Origin: Sepioteuthis lessoniana
Taxonomy: Eukaryota > Mollusca > Cephalopoda > Myopsida > Loliginidae
Length of the DNA stretch: 64,000 nt
Direction: 5' to 3'
Assembly (NCBI GenBank): GCA_963585895.1
Contig: OY757921.1
Coordinates: 49,761,712 to 49,825,711 of the forward strand
Every line of letters starts with the position of its first letter. The stretch's first letter is position 1. Below, piece by piece: positions 42,524 to 54,189 of this stretch. Made by a program: the position numbers and the translations under genes. Under the pieces are notes generated by a model. It made no database searches, was not told the DNA's origin, and saw only the letters and a program-made list of their open reading frames with translations.

Positions 42524-42957
42524 CTGTGTAATGTTCAATCTATGTGATCTATTGCTATGTGTTGTGCAGTGAGCTTTAACAAAGAAGATTAAGCTACGAA
42601 TTATTGATTACCTTTTTTTCTCTCGTAAAATAGTAATTTGTGAACTTTTAAAATCTTTCACAAAAGTTTTAGTGAATGGTTTATGAAAAGATTTCTGACG
42701 AAACTAGTAAAAAAAACTGTGACGTAATCTTAAACGTTGTTGACATTTCTAACATTGATATTTGCGTCACAAATATTAAGAGATATTTTTGTTGAACCTC
42801 TCAGCATTGGGAAGCATCGAAAGCCACATCACAGTGTCATCATAACTATTTTTATAGATCCGGGTCGAGAAAAAAAGAACCGGGTTGGTGTACAGAACCG
42901 GCAAAGAAAACGGAAACGAGTCGCAGGACCGCCACTAAATGACACGTCTTTTATAAA
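41961..42957. other. AT-rich stretch with microsatellites
   Basis: (CA)n-(TA)n-(GA)n at 42311-42352 and (TA)n at 42487-42517. The open frame at 42737-42988 has no known motif. Confidence 0.5.
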
Positions 42958-43100
42958 ATCATTTTTAAATGGAGTACAGCTGGTGTGAATTTAGAGGATT
43001 TATAATTTTCTTCTCTTTGATAGTTTGCCCCTTTAAGATTAAAGAACCCCGGCTTCCTTATTATTTTACCCATAACTGTGGGTATCTTTCTTAAGGAAGG
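42958..43100 (-). mobile_element. SINE family A fragment
   Basis: Minus strand carries TATGGGTAAAATAATAAGG, TTAATCTTAAAGGGGCAAAC and CACACCAGCTGTACTCC: body and part of the 3' end, diverged. Confidence 0.5.
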
Positions 43101-43164
43101 GGAGTTAAAAACAATAAATGTATGCATGTAGAAATATGCATTTTTATAGCAAAATAATTTGCCC

Positions 43165-43500
43165 TGGATTTCTATCATCAGATCATTTACAATACATTTC
43201 TATAATAGAATCATTCACATGCATTTCTATATAAAATCACTGATATGCATTTCTATGAAAAAATCCTTAGCAATGCATTTCTATTATAAAATCATAAGCC
43301 TTGCATTTCTGTAGTAAAATGATTAACAATGCATCGAAATTAAATTAAAACATTAGTCATGATTTCCTATAAAAGAATCATTAGTCATAAAGTTTTTATT
43401 GTAAAATCATTATCAATGCATTTCTATGTAAAGAGCATGAGCAATGTATTTATATGAAATTATTAGCCATTAATTTTTTTGAATAAAACCATTCATATGC
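43165..43500. repeat. Minisatellite, units of about 30 bases
   Basis: About ten to eleven imperfect units built on AATGCATTTCTATNATAAAATCATTAGC. Units differ by several substitutions and small indels. A single related word lies near 32243-32275. Confidence 0.8.
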
Positions 43501-44004
43501 GCACATGTTTTAAAAATGAGTTCTGCCAGGGATACTTCTGTTATTTGATGTGAAACTAGAGTTTTAGTTTTAACCAGAGGAGACAACTTTCCACTTTAAA
43601 TTGCAATTTAAATCTTTATCTTAATGAAACTTTTTCAGAGATGTGGAATCTATGAAGAGACAGTGTTGAATGCTCACTACATCTATTAGATTTAATGTCG
43701 ACTGATTTCTTCTTTCATCCAAAGACATATTTAATATTACGTACGTTAAATAAACGAACGAAACTTTGCTCTTCGGTATCAAATTGTTGTACATGTTCTT
43801 CTCTCTCGGCTTTGATCTTACTTCGGAAAATGGGCGCGTCAGAACACAATGTAAGCTATTTTTGACCGTGTTCGGATATGCATGTATGAGATATCTCATT
43901 TAAAAGACCATGAGTTAAAGAAATCGAAATGCAGTTTAAGTTTAAGCAGGGATTAAAGTATAGTATCGGTTTAACTTCCTCAGAACGTATGGGAAATCAG
44001 ACTA
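43501..44004. other. Unassigned spacer
   Basis: No recognised feature on either strand. Confidence 0.45.
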
Positions 44005-44275
44005 AAAAGGTTAGGATGCTGTAATGGTTATCGTCATCGGAAATTGATTCAGGTATTCGAGTTCAAATCCTGGACGAAGCTATTGGCATTTTACATAGTA
44101 AATCCAACTATTCTCCTTCCAGCCATGAGTGAATAGTAGGGTAGACTGAACTCTTTAACCCTGGTAGAACACTCGGTGTAGGAGAGCAAAAACCTATGAA
44201 TTCAAACCTGTTCAACTCCGCTTTTAAAAAGTGACCTTGTGTCATATCTTGCTCGTATGAAGGATTTGGTAATTA
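44005..44275 (+). mobile_element. SINE family A copy, near full length
   Basis: GATGCTGTAATGGTTATCGTC (A box), GAGTTCAAATCCTGG (B box), CCAGCCATGAGTGAATAG, AATTCAAACCTGTTC, TGACCTTGTGTCATATC and the 3' end GGATTTGGTAATTATATG. Confidence 0.7.
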
Positions 44276-44689
44276 TATGCTAATAAGTTAGAAAATTTAA
44301 AGATATGATTAAAGTAAAAAACAATATAACATTAAAAATAGTTAATTCATGAAAGTATAAACATTTTAAAATAATCATATGTAGTCAAATTGACAATATT
44401 AGGATAAAAATCATTATTGATATTAATAATAAAACAAATGGAAAATAAAAATGAAAACGAAATAAGATTTATTAGTGTTTTGTATTTGTTATATTAGTAT
44501 TAATCATAAATATTGACAGTAATCTTAGATATTGATTATTAATATCAATATTTGCTGCAGTGACGGATATTTTATAATTAATGTGATTTACTACAAACTA
44601 AGCAAGGATGCTAAAGAGGGTAAATTCGAAATTTCAGTTTTTTTATTTCGTGAATCATACACGAAATGTTTAAATGTGTGCTGAATTGC
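44276..44689. other. AT-rich stretch with ATTAATATT words
   Basis: Many near-palindromic ATTAATAAT and ATTGATATTAAT words at 44385-44580. They resemble the cluster at 46365-46610 on the other side of the unassigned island. Confidence 0.55.
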
Positions 44690-46310
44690 AATGGCTGCAT
44701 AGTGTCCATGTATTCTCAGTGGTGTTGAAAGTCAGTGTGGTCGAAACCAACCTAGATTCGGCTGTGTAAAAATTTTTGGCGACAGCGAATGTAGAAGATC
44801 AGGACAGAGTCTTGGTGCTTCGTACAGGTCATAAGGGTAGCTCCGTGGTTAGGAATCTGGAGACGGTCGGAGATGCAGACGCATCGGGTTTCGGAGGCCG
44901 GATGATTGATGTTCCTGTTTTTTAAATCGCTAGTTAACCGGCGGTGTATGTCGACGTGGCTTTTGATTACTGACGATAGTTCGAGCAGTGTCGTTCGCTG
45001 GTGGACTGGTCCTTAAGTCAAAATTTCCGTGGCGTTAGGCAGGCTGTTGCGTCATCGTCTCGTAGTACTAGCAAAAGGTCCTTAGAAAGGATCAAAGATG
45101 CGAAGCAAGACTTAAAATCCTGAAAAGGACTTTTAGGGTCACTTTCCTTAAAAAAAGCAATGTGTTTTAACCTTGAAAAAAGCTTATGTTGTTTGACTTT
45201 CCGTATTTTAGTTCTGATAAGAACTGTTTTGAAATTATTGTTGAGATTGGTCAAATCCTGTCATCGACTGCAGTTGTGATTGGTTGGATCCTGCGTCGGC
45301 GTCTAAGACGGGTGTTTTGGTACTAGTGGAAAGGAGTTCGTGAAACTCTTTTCGCCTCCGGGCACAAATACCTTTATTTATCCTTGTATACCACCCGGCA
45401 GGATTTGATACAAGGCCTTTTTATGGTTTAATCCTCGTGGGGAGATTAGGGCAGGGAAGATGAATGTGGAAGGTCACGCACTAACCGAGAGTCTGCACTG
45501 CTGGTCATTGTTTCATTTGGCAATGTGAAATATGCTTGTAATTGTTAAGTCTCTCGGCAAGAAGAAAAGTGACCTTCTTGGTCACAGATTCACTAGACCT
45601 GAAGGTCTAGAGCAATTTGAATCTATTCTCCAAAACATTTATAAACTGTTTTAAATAAAACTTCCTCGTGAACCACGGCTTCGGGCACGAATGCCCACCG
45701 CATAGGGTGATTTATCTGACATCCCACCGTATCAGAGTATAGATGCATAAGATGGTTTTATGGTGGGAGTCGCGCATGGATCGAGACTCATGCGTGGCAG
45801 GAGCAAAAATTATTGATCTCATCGACATTCTCCTTTTGAGGCGCCTCAGGCACCAAGCAATAACCTTAGCCTTGCAAGTAACCCTGAGGCCAAGGTGTCA
45901 TACCAAACACAACCACCGAGCACTAATGCCAGCCGGCCAGCTGAAAAAGCCACTGCATACTGAAGTTTATGGTCAGTGACTGCCTTTATAAAGTAGGGAA
46001 GGGCAGCGTATCAGATGTCGGATTTTCTACCACGTGCGTGAGTGGCAAAATTTCTGTGTTGTTGAGACAGGAAGCAGCTCTTTAAATATGAATAATAACG
46101 AAATACATCATCATACTGATGAGAGGACATTACAAATGCATCAGTATTGTTCAACAATTAGAAACTATCTTCGAGATGGTCTCGAAAATACACTCCATGT
46201 TGGTAACGGAAAATCCCACTTGCCGACAAAACTGGTGATGTTAGTGTTGCTGATATCGGGGTTCGTTGACGATAGTGGGGAAAAATTCCACTAGTTGACG
46301 TCGAAGATGA
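44690..46310. other. Unassigned GC-richer island
   Basis: About 1.6 kb of more balanced composition between two AT-rich ATTAATATT clusters. It contains a short SINE A-like piece (about 45360-45430, minus), an inverted pair GTGACCTTCTTGGTCAC and AGACCTGAAGGTCT (45570-45612), AATAAA at 45654, and an open frame at 45743-45979. The phrase GGGCACGAATGCC (45686) recurs as TGGCACGAATGCC at 58605. It may be one or more old repeats; no protein family recognised. Confidence 0.35.
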
Positions 46311-46364
46311 CTCGGCGTTTTTTCAACAGAGATTTTAGATTTGAATAGACGGAGGGCTATGATA

Positions 46365-46610
46365 TATCAATCATAAATATTTATGTTGAATATTAATATT
46401 TATGATAATATTAATAGGTTATTGATATTAATTATAAATATCAATAATTATATTCTTGTTAATAATAGATGTCTTTACAAATATCAATATTAATAATGAA
46501 TATGAATATTAATTATGAATATTAATAATAAATATTAATGTTTATCATAAATATTAATCCTAGATATAAATGATGATTATTCATCCTAGATATTAATAAA
46601 AAATGATATC
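46365..46610. repeat. AT-rich ATTAATATT cluster
   Basis: Dense imperfect repeats of TAAATATTAAT/ATTAATATTTA on both strands, with strong self-complementarity. Confidence 0.6.
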
Positions 46611-46798
46611 GTTAATCATGAATCCTCTCTATTTTGCCGTTGTACGAGTTTTACTATGCATTAACAAACCTGTCTTAAGATTATGTTATGAGACATTTCA
46701 TTATTATTCTCATAAAATAAGGCATATTTATTTTAAGTGACTCGACTTATAACAATTGAAGTTCTTAATAGGTAGATGTAATACATCGGTTAATGATT

Positions 46799-46952
46799 TA
46801 TATATATATATATATATATATGTATATGTTTGTGTGTGTGCGTTTGTATGTGTGTGTGTGTGTGTGTGTGCCAATTTCAGCCGGCTGATATCGTAATGTA
46901 CATACGGTGATTTGAGAGGATCGAAATAAATAGCATTTCTATAATATTTTAT

Positions 46953-46995
<43 letters not shown>
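46799..46995. repeat. (TA)n-(GT)n and (TA)n microsatellites
   Basis: TA 46799-46820, GT-rich 46828-46870, TA 46958-46993. The spacer up to 47384 is otherwise unassigned. Confidence 0.9.
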
Positions 46996-47384
46996 ATGGC
47001 GACTGCGAGCGTTCAGCTTTCCATGCATCGCTTGAAGACCTGTTCTTTTAAGTCTATGTTTCGAAGCAATACAAAGTCTCTCAGAACAAGTCTTTTGACC
47101 TTGATTTGACTGGACTCAGTTTTCTGACTCGACTCATCATAAATAATTATTTCAATTCACTAACTATTTTTAAGTTTGTTTTATTGTCATGCCAAAAATA
47201 TCGATTTAGATAAGTTCTGCTGACAGAGTTCGTAATAATATTATACGAAGAAAGAAATTGTTGGCATTTCTTTTGGTCCCACAAAAATCAGCCCTAAAAC
47301 AAATGAAAACCTTCTAATAATATAACTCTGTCGAATAGATTTCTGGCTAAAATAATAATAATAATGATAATAATAATAATCTGT

Positions 47385-48380
47385 GGAAAATGCTAACGGC
47401 ACATATCAAGGAGGAGATTTACTATTAGTTAATAAGCCACGGACTGTTCCTCGAAGAATAGAAAAGATGCTACAAAGGAACTAGAGGAACAGAAGAGATA
47501 CTATACATTCATTAACATATCCTCGTGGGGAGCAAAACGAGACAGAAATAAAGTAGCTTTTGTGTGGATTGACTACAAAAAGGCATACAATATAGCCCCG
47601 CAAAGCTGGATAATCGACTAGATATCTGACAAAGTCATAAAGTTTATCGAGAATATCATGAATATCTGGAAAGTGGAATTGACAGCTGGAGAAAAAAGCT
47701 TAGTTGAGGTGAAAATCCAGGGAGAAATCTTCCTGGAATATGAGTTGTTACCATTACTATTTGTAATAGTGATGATGCCACTGAATTACATACTTAAGAA
47801 ATACACAGGTGGATACAAACTTCATAAAGTGTAAGAAAAAAATCAACCACCTAATGTACATAGACGACATCAAACTGTTTGCAAAAATTGAAAAAGAATT
47901 CGAAATCCTAATACAGATAGTGAGAATATACAATGAAGATGTAGGGATGAAATTTGCTATAAAAGAATGTGCCATGCTAATAATAAAAAGTGGAAAACGG
48001 CAAATGACAGAAGGAATAGAACTATCAAATCAAAAAATCAAAACGCTCGGAGAAAAGGAAACTTACAAATACTTGGGAATATTAGAAGCAGACACAATCA
48101 AACAAACGGAAATTAAAGAAAATATTAAAAAAGAACATCTCAAGAGAACGAGAAAACTACTTGAAACCAAACTACATTGCAGAAATCTCATCGAAGGGAA
48201 AATACCTGGGCTGTTCCCCTCGTAAGACACTCGGGACCAATCTTAAAGTGGAGAAATAAGGAAGGTCGACAAATGGACGGGAGAACACGAAAAACCATGA
48301 CGACGCATGAGGCCTTACATTTCAGGGAACGACTCTTGGTAACTATCAGTTCACACCTTTACAATCATCGACTATAGAGT
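47385..48380 (+). pseudogene. Endonuclease-type LINE, RT relic
   Basis: Plus strand reads LWKMLTAHIKEEIY, then AFVWIDYKKAYNIAPQSWII (RT motif A), then after frameshifts MPLNYILKK (end of the motif B region), then an open stretch 47809-48225 with HLMYIDDIKLFAK (motif C, YIDD), GMKFAIKECAMLI (motif D) and TYKYLGILEADTIKQTEI (motif E). A frameshift near 48200 leads to TWAVPLVRHSGPILKW. The RT fits the same LINE family as the C-terminal relics at 3640-4270. Motif B itself is broken. The 3' end with zinc motif and endonuclease is missing. Confidence 0.8.
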
Positions 48381-48430
48381 TGAAACTGAGAGTCATCAAG
48401 CTCTGCTGACTTTGTCTACACTATCCTAAG

Positions 48431-48432
<2 letters not shown>

Positions 48433-48489
<57 letters not shown>

Positions 48490-48683
48490 GTGTATTTTCT
48501 ACAATCTTCAGAAGAAGGTAACATTAGGATTTCAACAGCAAGTAGAAAATATCTCGTAATTAAAGAAAGTGAAAAAATAAAAAATGTAATGGAAACTATC
48601 TTCAGTTTTTTTCTCTCCCTTTGTTTCTGTGTGTCTGTCAGTCTGTCACTGTCTCTCTTTCTCTTTCTATCTTTCTCTCTCTC

Positions 48684-48720
<37 letters not shown>
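48433..48720. repeat. (TA)n and (TC)n-(TA)n microsatellites
   Basis: TA 48433-48486; a pyrimidine tract 48608-48684 running into TA 48684-48720, which joins the next SINE. Confidence 0.9.
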
Positions 48721-48725
<5 letters not shown>

Positions 48726-48962
48726 AATCCCTCCGCACGGATAGGATGTGATACAAAGTCTATTTTAAAGCTGAGTTTAATATATTTTCTTTCTTCTAGA
48801 CTAGTTTTCTAACCAAGGTTAAAGAACTCAGTCTGTCCTACTATTTACCTATTGCTGGAGAGGCAATAATTGGATTCATACCTTTCCCAAGGATATTTGC
48901 GCAATCAGCCTCGTCCATGATTTGAACTCGTATCACCGTGTCCATTTCCAATGACGATATAT
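48718..48962 (-). mobile_element. SINE family A copy
   Basis: Minus strand: head region with TGGAAATGGACACGGTG, B-box-like GAGTTCAAATCATGG, CCTTGGGAAAGGTATGAATCC, TAGGTAAATAGTAGG and 3' end GAGGGATTGGTAAATA. Confidence 0.7.
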
Positions 48963-49669
48963 ATATATGTATATATACGCATGTATTAAAAGAATTCTTA
49001 TGTTCATATGTAATCGCAACCCAATATGTATTTATAGCTATATAATTTGGTTTCAATCGATTAGATTGACTCACAAGAGTTGGTTAGGTCGAAAGTGAAA
49101 ACGCAGCTGACAAAACATTCTTGCTCAAGAAAATAAAAGGAACAAGATAAACGGTATATTAATGACTTTATCTTTCTGTGTCACTCTCCAAATGGAAGCG
49201 GCGGTAGAAGAAAAATGTAATTAGTATTATTAAATATCATTGGAAGAAGAAGGCTATTTATAAATTTACTTGACCTTGCCTATCAACCATAGGTGCCGTT
49301 GGGAAATATTAGCCGTAGGCCTATAATTAATATACAATTAAACTGAACGGTGTTGGGTATATTTCCTTGGTTTATTTTTGGAAGAAGAAAAAATAAGCTG
49401 TGTCATCAACACCAAGTAATAAAGTACAACAAATAAATCAATGTATGAAAAAGTTACGCTAATAAAAACATCCAGCTCTGTAGAGCATACATTTGGACTA
49501 ACATTTCTAAGAACATAAAATATTTTTTTTGAATAATGAAATTTGAATTGTCTTGATATATATAGTTTTGAGGTTTAAAGATCAGTAGTTAGCCCTTGTT
49601 GCAGATCTCTCCTCACCTCAGCAACACATATTGTTCAAGGGAGGTGTAAAGTGCTCTGCAACTTTACTG
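48963..49669. other. AT-rich spacer
   Basis: No recognised feature. Confidence 0.45.
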
Positions 49670-49970
49670 TGGGCGCTCGCAGTGTAATGTTCATCGTCGT
49701 AGGAAACCGACAGTGAGACTCGAGTTCGAATCCAAAGCGATGCTGTTCGCATTTCGCATAGCGCTTATACTCTTGGGAAAAGTATGAATCCAAATATTCT
49801 TCCTCCAGTTTTGGGTAAAAAGTAAGGCAGACTGAACTCTTTTACTTCAGGATGAAAACCGTTCTATGAGAAAGAAAACTGAAAGCAAATCTGTTAAACT
49901 CCATTTAAAAAATTGACCTTGTGTCACATCCCATTCGTGCAATGGGATTGGTAAATATATGCACAACTTT
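49670..49970 (+). mobile_element. SINE family A copy, near full length
   Basis: GCTCGCAGTGTAATGTTCATCG (A box), GAGTTCGAATCC (B box), CTCTTGGGAAAAGTATGAATCC, CAGTTTTGGGTAAAAAG, TGACCTTGTGTCACATCCC and GGATTGGTAAATATATG. A minus fragment of the same family follows at 50005-50090. Confidence 0.7.
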
Positions 49971-50334
49971 ATACTTCACTGCAAGAGGTTGAACGTAGCG
50001 TCGGGCTGTCTAAGGGACTCCAACTTCTTTATTTGATTAACGAGTTTTTCCTTCTCATAGCTCGGTTGTCCTACCAAGGCTAGGAACGAGTAGAATTGGA
50101 ACTTTGTTGATTTTTCTTTGACGATAACGTTACCTACCGGTGGTTCACTTTTTCTGGTAATGAATTTAGTCTATTTTTAGTTTATATCAGAGAGTAAAAT
50201 TCATATCCGTTGAAAGAGAAAAAATTCTAGAAGTGGTGTATACCTCTCATTGACACGACCAAGAACATAATCAAAGCGAAATACTTTTATATAAAAATTT
50301 ATTCTCGAAAGGGGCACACAGTTTGTTGTAAGTT

Positions 50335-50760
50335 TGCGAGATAGATGGAGAGACATATACTCAGAGAGGGGACTTCTTGCCTCATGTCTTCTTCCTGTTG
50401 CCAGGGGTGTCAACGCTTGCACCGCCTTGCAAGCCGCAGCATCAGAGACGACCTAACGCCTCTGGTCGGCTGTGTATCCCCGGCTCGACTCTCGATTCTG
50501 ACTGGCCAATCTGAATCTGACCGCGTGGTTCTCATATCATGTGTTCCCCTTCCGGTTACACACCTGCTCGACCGGCCTACTTCGACGCCCTTCCACCCCC
50601 CTGTTTACTAATCACAGCTTGTCAAAGCACACGGGGTCACAAGAAACGAACCCAAAATCCATGTCAACAGTCATTATATAAGCGGCAATCCAATCAAGAT
50701 AGTCGCCAGTTTGAATAAAACAAACGATTTTTATGATTGTATATTATCTCAGAAATTTAT
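50335..50760 (+). mobile_element. LTR-like block, possible solo LTR
   Basis: The most GC-rich block in the window (about 50380-50600), with a CCAAT element (CTGGCCAATCTG), a TATA box (ATTATATAAGCGG near 50673) and a polyadenylation signal (GAATAAAACAAACG near 50716) about 40 bases later. This U3-R-like order fits a solo LTR, but termini and target duplication were not found. A host CpG-island promoter is an alternative. Confidence 0.35.
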
Positions 50761-50867
50761 CAAAAAAAGGGACTATGGTTTTAATCAGCAGTCTTAACAT
50801 TCATGTAAATAATTTATACTATTATTTATTGATCTTTGCATAGTACACACTTTAGATTGATTGCTGT

Positions 50868-50975
50868 GTCTACTTCTTCTAAGTAATCACCCATTTAAGT
50901 ACTGAACAAGCTTATAGTTGCTTAACGTCGGGGATTAACGGAAACCAGTGCTTTCGGACTCACTCAAGCGTAAGT
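50868..50975 (-). pseudogene. 5S rRNA-like sequence 2
   Basis: Minus strand: GAGTCCGAAAGCACTGGTTT, CCGTTAATCCCCGACGTTAAGC, then GCTTGTTCAGTACTTAAATGG and GTGA. Landmarks of 5S rRNA are GTTAAGCAAC, AGTACTT and ATGGGTGA. Better conserved than the copy at 38607-38725, with loss of the 3' end. Confidence 0.65.
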
Positions 50976-50979
50976 TATA

Positions 50980-51218
50980 AAGATAATTTGTTGTTTTTCA
51001 ATTTTATTTTTAATTATATTTATCAACATGATGTAAAAAAAGTTGGAGCCATATTTTGGACTATTTCAGTATAAATTTTAAAGCAGAAAATTTAGCTGTT
51101 AAATTAGAAATATTTTGCATCTTCCCTGTTAATTGTTTATTTACGGCCAAATAATTACAACATCTTAAGTGAACATTGTCTATGCGTGGCTAATTCCATA
51201 ATTTTAGCCAAAGGTACT
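50980..51218. other. AT-rich spacer
   Basis: Nothing recognised. Confidence 0.45.
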
Positions 51219-51219
51219 T

Positions 51220-51253
<34 letters not shown>

Positions 51254-51402
51254 ACACACACTCACAATATGCCTCTATCATCTATCACTCTTGGCAGGTT
51301 TTCTTAAATGCATCCAGTGTCTGCATAGAGCTGATGGATGTAAGTACTTGCTGGTCAGCCAACACAGGTGTGTCTGTATGACGGAAAGGTTAAACTCCGC
51401 AA

Positions 51403-51473
<71 letters not shown>

Positions 51474-51485
51474 TGTGTGTGTGTG
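51219..51485. repeat. Microsatellites around a LINE fragment
   Basis: (TC)n-(CA)n at 51219-51260 and (TA)n-(GT)n at 51403-51485. Between them, 51285-51400 (minus) is a piece of the RTE-like LINE C-terminus (the GCATCCAGTGTCTGCATAGAG side encodes the CADTG-type segment), as also at 62490-62670. Confidence 0.75.
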
Positions 51486-51599
51486 AATATAATATTCTGA
51501 GAGAAGTAGCTAAATGCTGGGAAATATTGAGTTAATATCTCTCAGTAATTTTGTTAATCTCTCTACTTATTTAAAATCCTTTTAATATCTATCTATCTA

Positions 51600-51940
51600 T
51601 CTCAACCCAGTCGGTTGTAGAATACGCCGACTGCATCTCTCTAGAAGGGTAACACTCACCCCAATGAGTGTCCTGATTATGATACAAGAACATCTAATGA
51701 TGAGGCTTCTGCTCTTGAGGTTTAGGGAACGAGCAATGTTTGAAACCATTTAAGTGTGTGCAAATAAAACAAATGTTTGATTGCATTGCTTACAACCATC
51801 TAAAAATAATTTTAAAAAAAGCTCCGGCACCAAGAAACTATTCGTTAAAAAATCATATATATTTAATGTGTATGTATAAACAGAATTTGGAATTAAAATA
51901 CCAACAAGGATTGATATGCCATAAAACACAACCAACCAAT
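51600..51940 (+). mobile_element. SINE family C copy
   Basis: CAGTCGGTTGTAGAATACG, CTGATTATGATACAAGAAC, GATGAGGCTTCTGCTCTTG, a tail unit TTTGAAACCATTTAAGTGTG, and the 3' end GGATTGATATGCCATAAAAC. Confidence 0.65.
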
Positions 51941-52159
51941 CTATCTATCTCGCTATCAAAAATAATCTTGAATAATTATACACATGTTACTGTACAAACT
52001 TAGACATTATTCTGCCTCCACCCACTTACAGGTACATGAATGTCTGTTCACCAACAACGGCGGAGGAGAAAGTTTGAAAAATGCGGATTCATTGACGTGA
52101 AAGGGTAAAAGTTATTTACTGTTAGATTTTGCATGAAGAAAGTAAATAAAACAAAGAAA

Positions 52160-52330
52160 AGAAGAATATGAGCACAGCTTGTATTCATTCATGGGAGCCT
52201 AGCAACTTTCCAAGCGATCTTTAACTACGCCTATGATTGGTTGCTTCTCTTGATACATTGTTGGACCAATCGTATCCGGTTTCTAAACGAATATGACAGC
52301 AATAAAAGAGAGAATGAGTTTGTAGAATAC
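52160..52330 (+). promoter_or_regulatory. Promoter-like CCAAT/TATA cluster, unassigned
   Basis: GATTGGTTGC (52234), GGACCAATCG (52263) and GCAATAAAAGAG (52299) occur in promoter-like order. The layout is reminiscent of the LTR-like blocks. No downstream ORF is recognised. Confidence 0.25.
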
Positions 52331-52696
52331 TGACATTATTTTAGTTATCTTAATTATTTATTGCTCTTTATTTTGAGGGAAGAGTAATGATTCCAATTTT
52401 CGTTTTTTGTTTGTTTCTTCTTTACATTTTTGTAAAATCAAAATCTGACTGATTTTTAAAAAATAATTTTGTGTTTATTTTTTTTACGTTATTTATATTG
52501 ATTAATAATTATAAGTTTGCTCTTGATTTGATAAAATATGAATATGTTGTAGATTTTGGAATCAGACAAACAAATCAGTTTTAAGTACATGCACACATGC
52601 TTACATATTGATTATTCATAATTGTTATCAACGAAGGAGAACAATGAATTGCTGGATCAAGTAAAAAAAAGTGCTCAATATCGGTAGATAGAGTTT
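52331..52696. other. AT-rich spacer
   Basis: No recognised feature. Confidence 0.45.
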
Positions 52697-52996
52697 GTAT
52701 TTACCCAAATCCTCTGCCACCGGAAGAGTACGAAACAAAATCATTTTTAACGGAGTAAAGCTAGTTCGAATTCCGAATTTTCCTTCTCATTGGCTGGTTG
52801 TTCACTAAGCATAAAGTGCCAATTCTATCCTACTATTTACCCACAGCTGGGTGGGAGGAGGAGAAAAAAAGGATTTATACCTTTCCTCGGGGTTTCAGCA
52901 CGAAGAGAAACGCAAACAGACTTGTTCAGAATTTAAACTCGGGTTGCCAATTCCAATTCTTACGATGATAACCGTTACACTAAGTGCGCCTACTCA
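52697..52996 (-). mobile_element. SINE family A copy, near full length
   Basis: Minus strand: head AGTGTAACGGTTATCATCG, GAGTTTAAATTCTG, GGGTAAATAGTAGG, CTCCGTTAAAAATGA and the 3' end GAGGATTTGGGTAAATAC. Confidence 0.7.
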
Positions 52997-53084
52997 AGTT
53001 AAATCGTGTTAAGTTATGATTAAAATTGTGTAACACACATACACACACTCACATGCGCACACAAACATATATAAATACGTAAAA

Positions 53085-53360
53085 GTAAAAAAAGTTGGTG
53101 ATCGTAGTCGAGGGGGACCCGAAGGCTCTCTTTTCAATAACACCTACACCGAGGTGTAGGAGAGGGCACTACTCCTTTTCTTCAATTGCTACACTTTACC
53201 TATGATACGTACCTTATAATGCTGAGTGTTAAGCAAGGAGGTATCAAGGACCACTTTTTGAGTCTTTAATATAACTTGACTTGTGATTGAACCCCGGTCT
53301 CCCGGTCTCCCGGGCCATTAGTGAACACAAGACCCGCTAGCCAATGGGCCGGCACACACA
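53085..53360 (-). mobile_element. SINE family D copy
   Basis: Minus strand: head near 53350 with B-box-like GGGTTCAATCAC, then ACACTCAGCATTATAAGG, GGAGTAGTGCCCTCTCC, TACACCTCGGTGTAGG and GACTACGATCACCAAC. Confidence 0.7.
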
Positions 53361-54189
53361 TACATATATATATATATATATACTAAATTCTTTAACACGT
53401 TGGTTACAGTTATAGCAACAATCCATAAGGATACTGATGATTATTTTATGGCTATCAACGTTTTATGGAAAAAAACTAGTAAAATGTGACGTCCCATACA
53501 AATTCTGTCCACTGCTCTTCACAAAAAATATTCAGTTGCAAATTGGCATTCAAATAGTTTTTATTTTCAAACTTAGATATAATTATATTGCTCTTTGACA
53601 TCTTTGTATTATATAAATAATAATGTCCCGTCTTCACAGATGATTGCTCATCTCTTGATTCTCATAAAGGAGAACAGGAAACATCTCTAGATCAGGGGAT
53701 TAAAGTGGCAAACGCTTGTACAACACGAATTACACTTCCTGAGGGATTGTGATTATACCCCTCAGGCAAACCGTGGCAAGATAATTTATAATCACAAGCA
53801 CCTTAGGATATCATTAGTTTTCTTTCTCACTATGGCACTCTGTGACATGGCGAACGGTTAAGTACTTAATCAATATGTGAAAAAAATAGAATTTATGAAA
53901 TATATGAATGAATATATATATATATATATATATATCAAAAACAAAAAATCCTTAAAATAAGTATCTTTTTGTTCAAGGCTTATATTGACCTAAAAAACTG
54001 ATTGATCGTTCCTAAAGGTCAGTTAAGTGCGAGACAATTGTTTTTAATTTTAAAGGTTGGCAAATTTATTTAATTTTTCGGTTATCAACTAACTTCATCT
54101 ATCACAATGATGAAACGGGTCATTTTGTAAAACATATTTTTCTAGTCCCTATCTTGAAGGTCAATGTCAAAAAGGAGATTTAATTTTGC
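53361..54189. other. AT-rich spacer
   Basis: (TA)n at 53364-53380 and 53913-53935. 53700-53760 shares GTGGCAAACGCTTGTACAAC with the tandem unit at 31943. Confidence 0.5.

Noticed and set aside
43165-43500. CRISPR-like spaced repeats
   Set aside because: Units are contiguous and diverged, without unique spacers; the DNA is eukaryotic.
46118-46140. CTGATGAGAGG as a hammerhead
   Set aside because: No matching stem II or GAAA box downstream.
50868-50975. Functional 5S rRNA gene
   Set aside because: Several changes in conserved loops and no proper 3' end or terminator; called pseudogene or SINE-derived.
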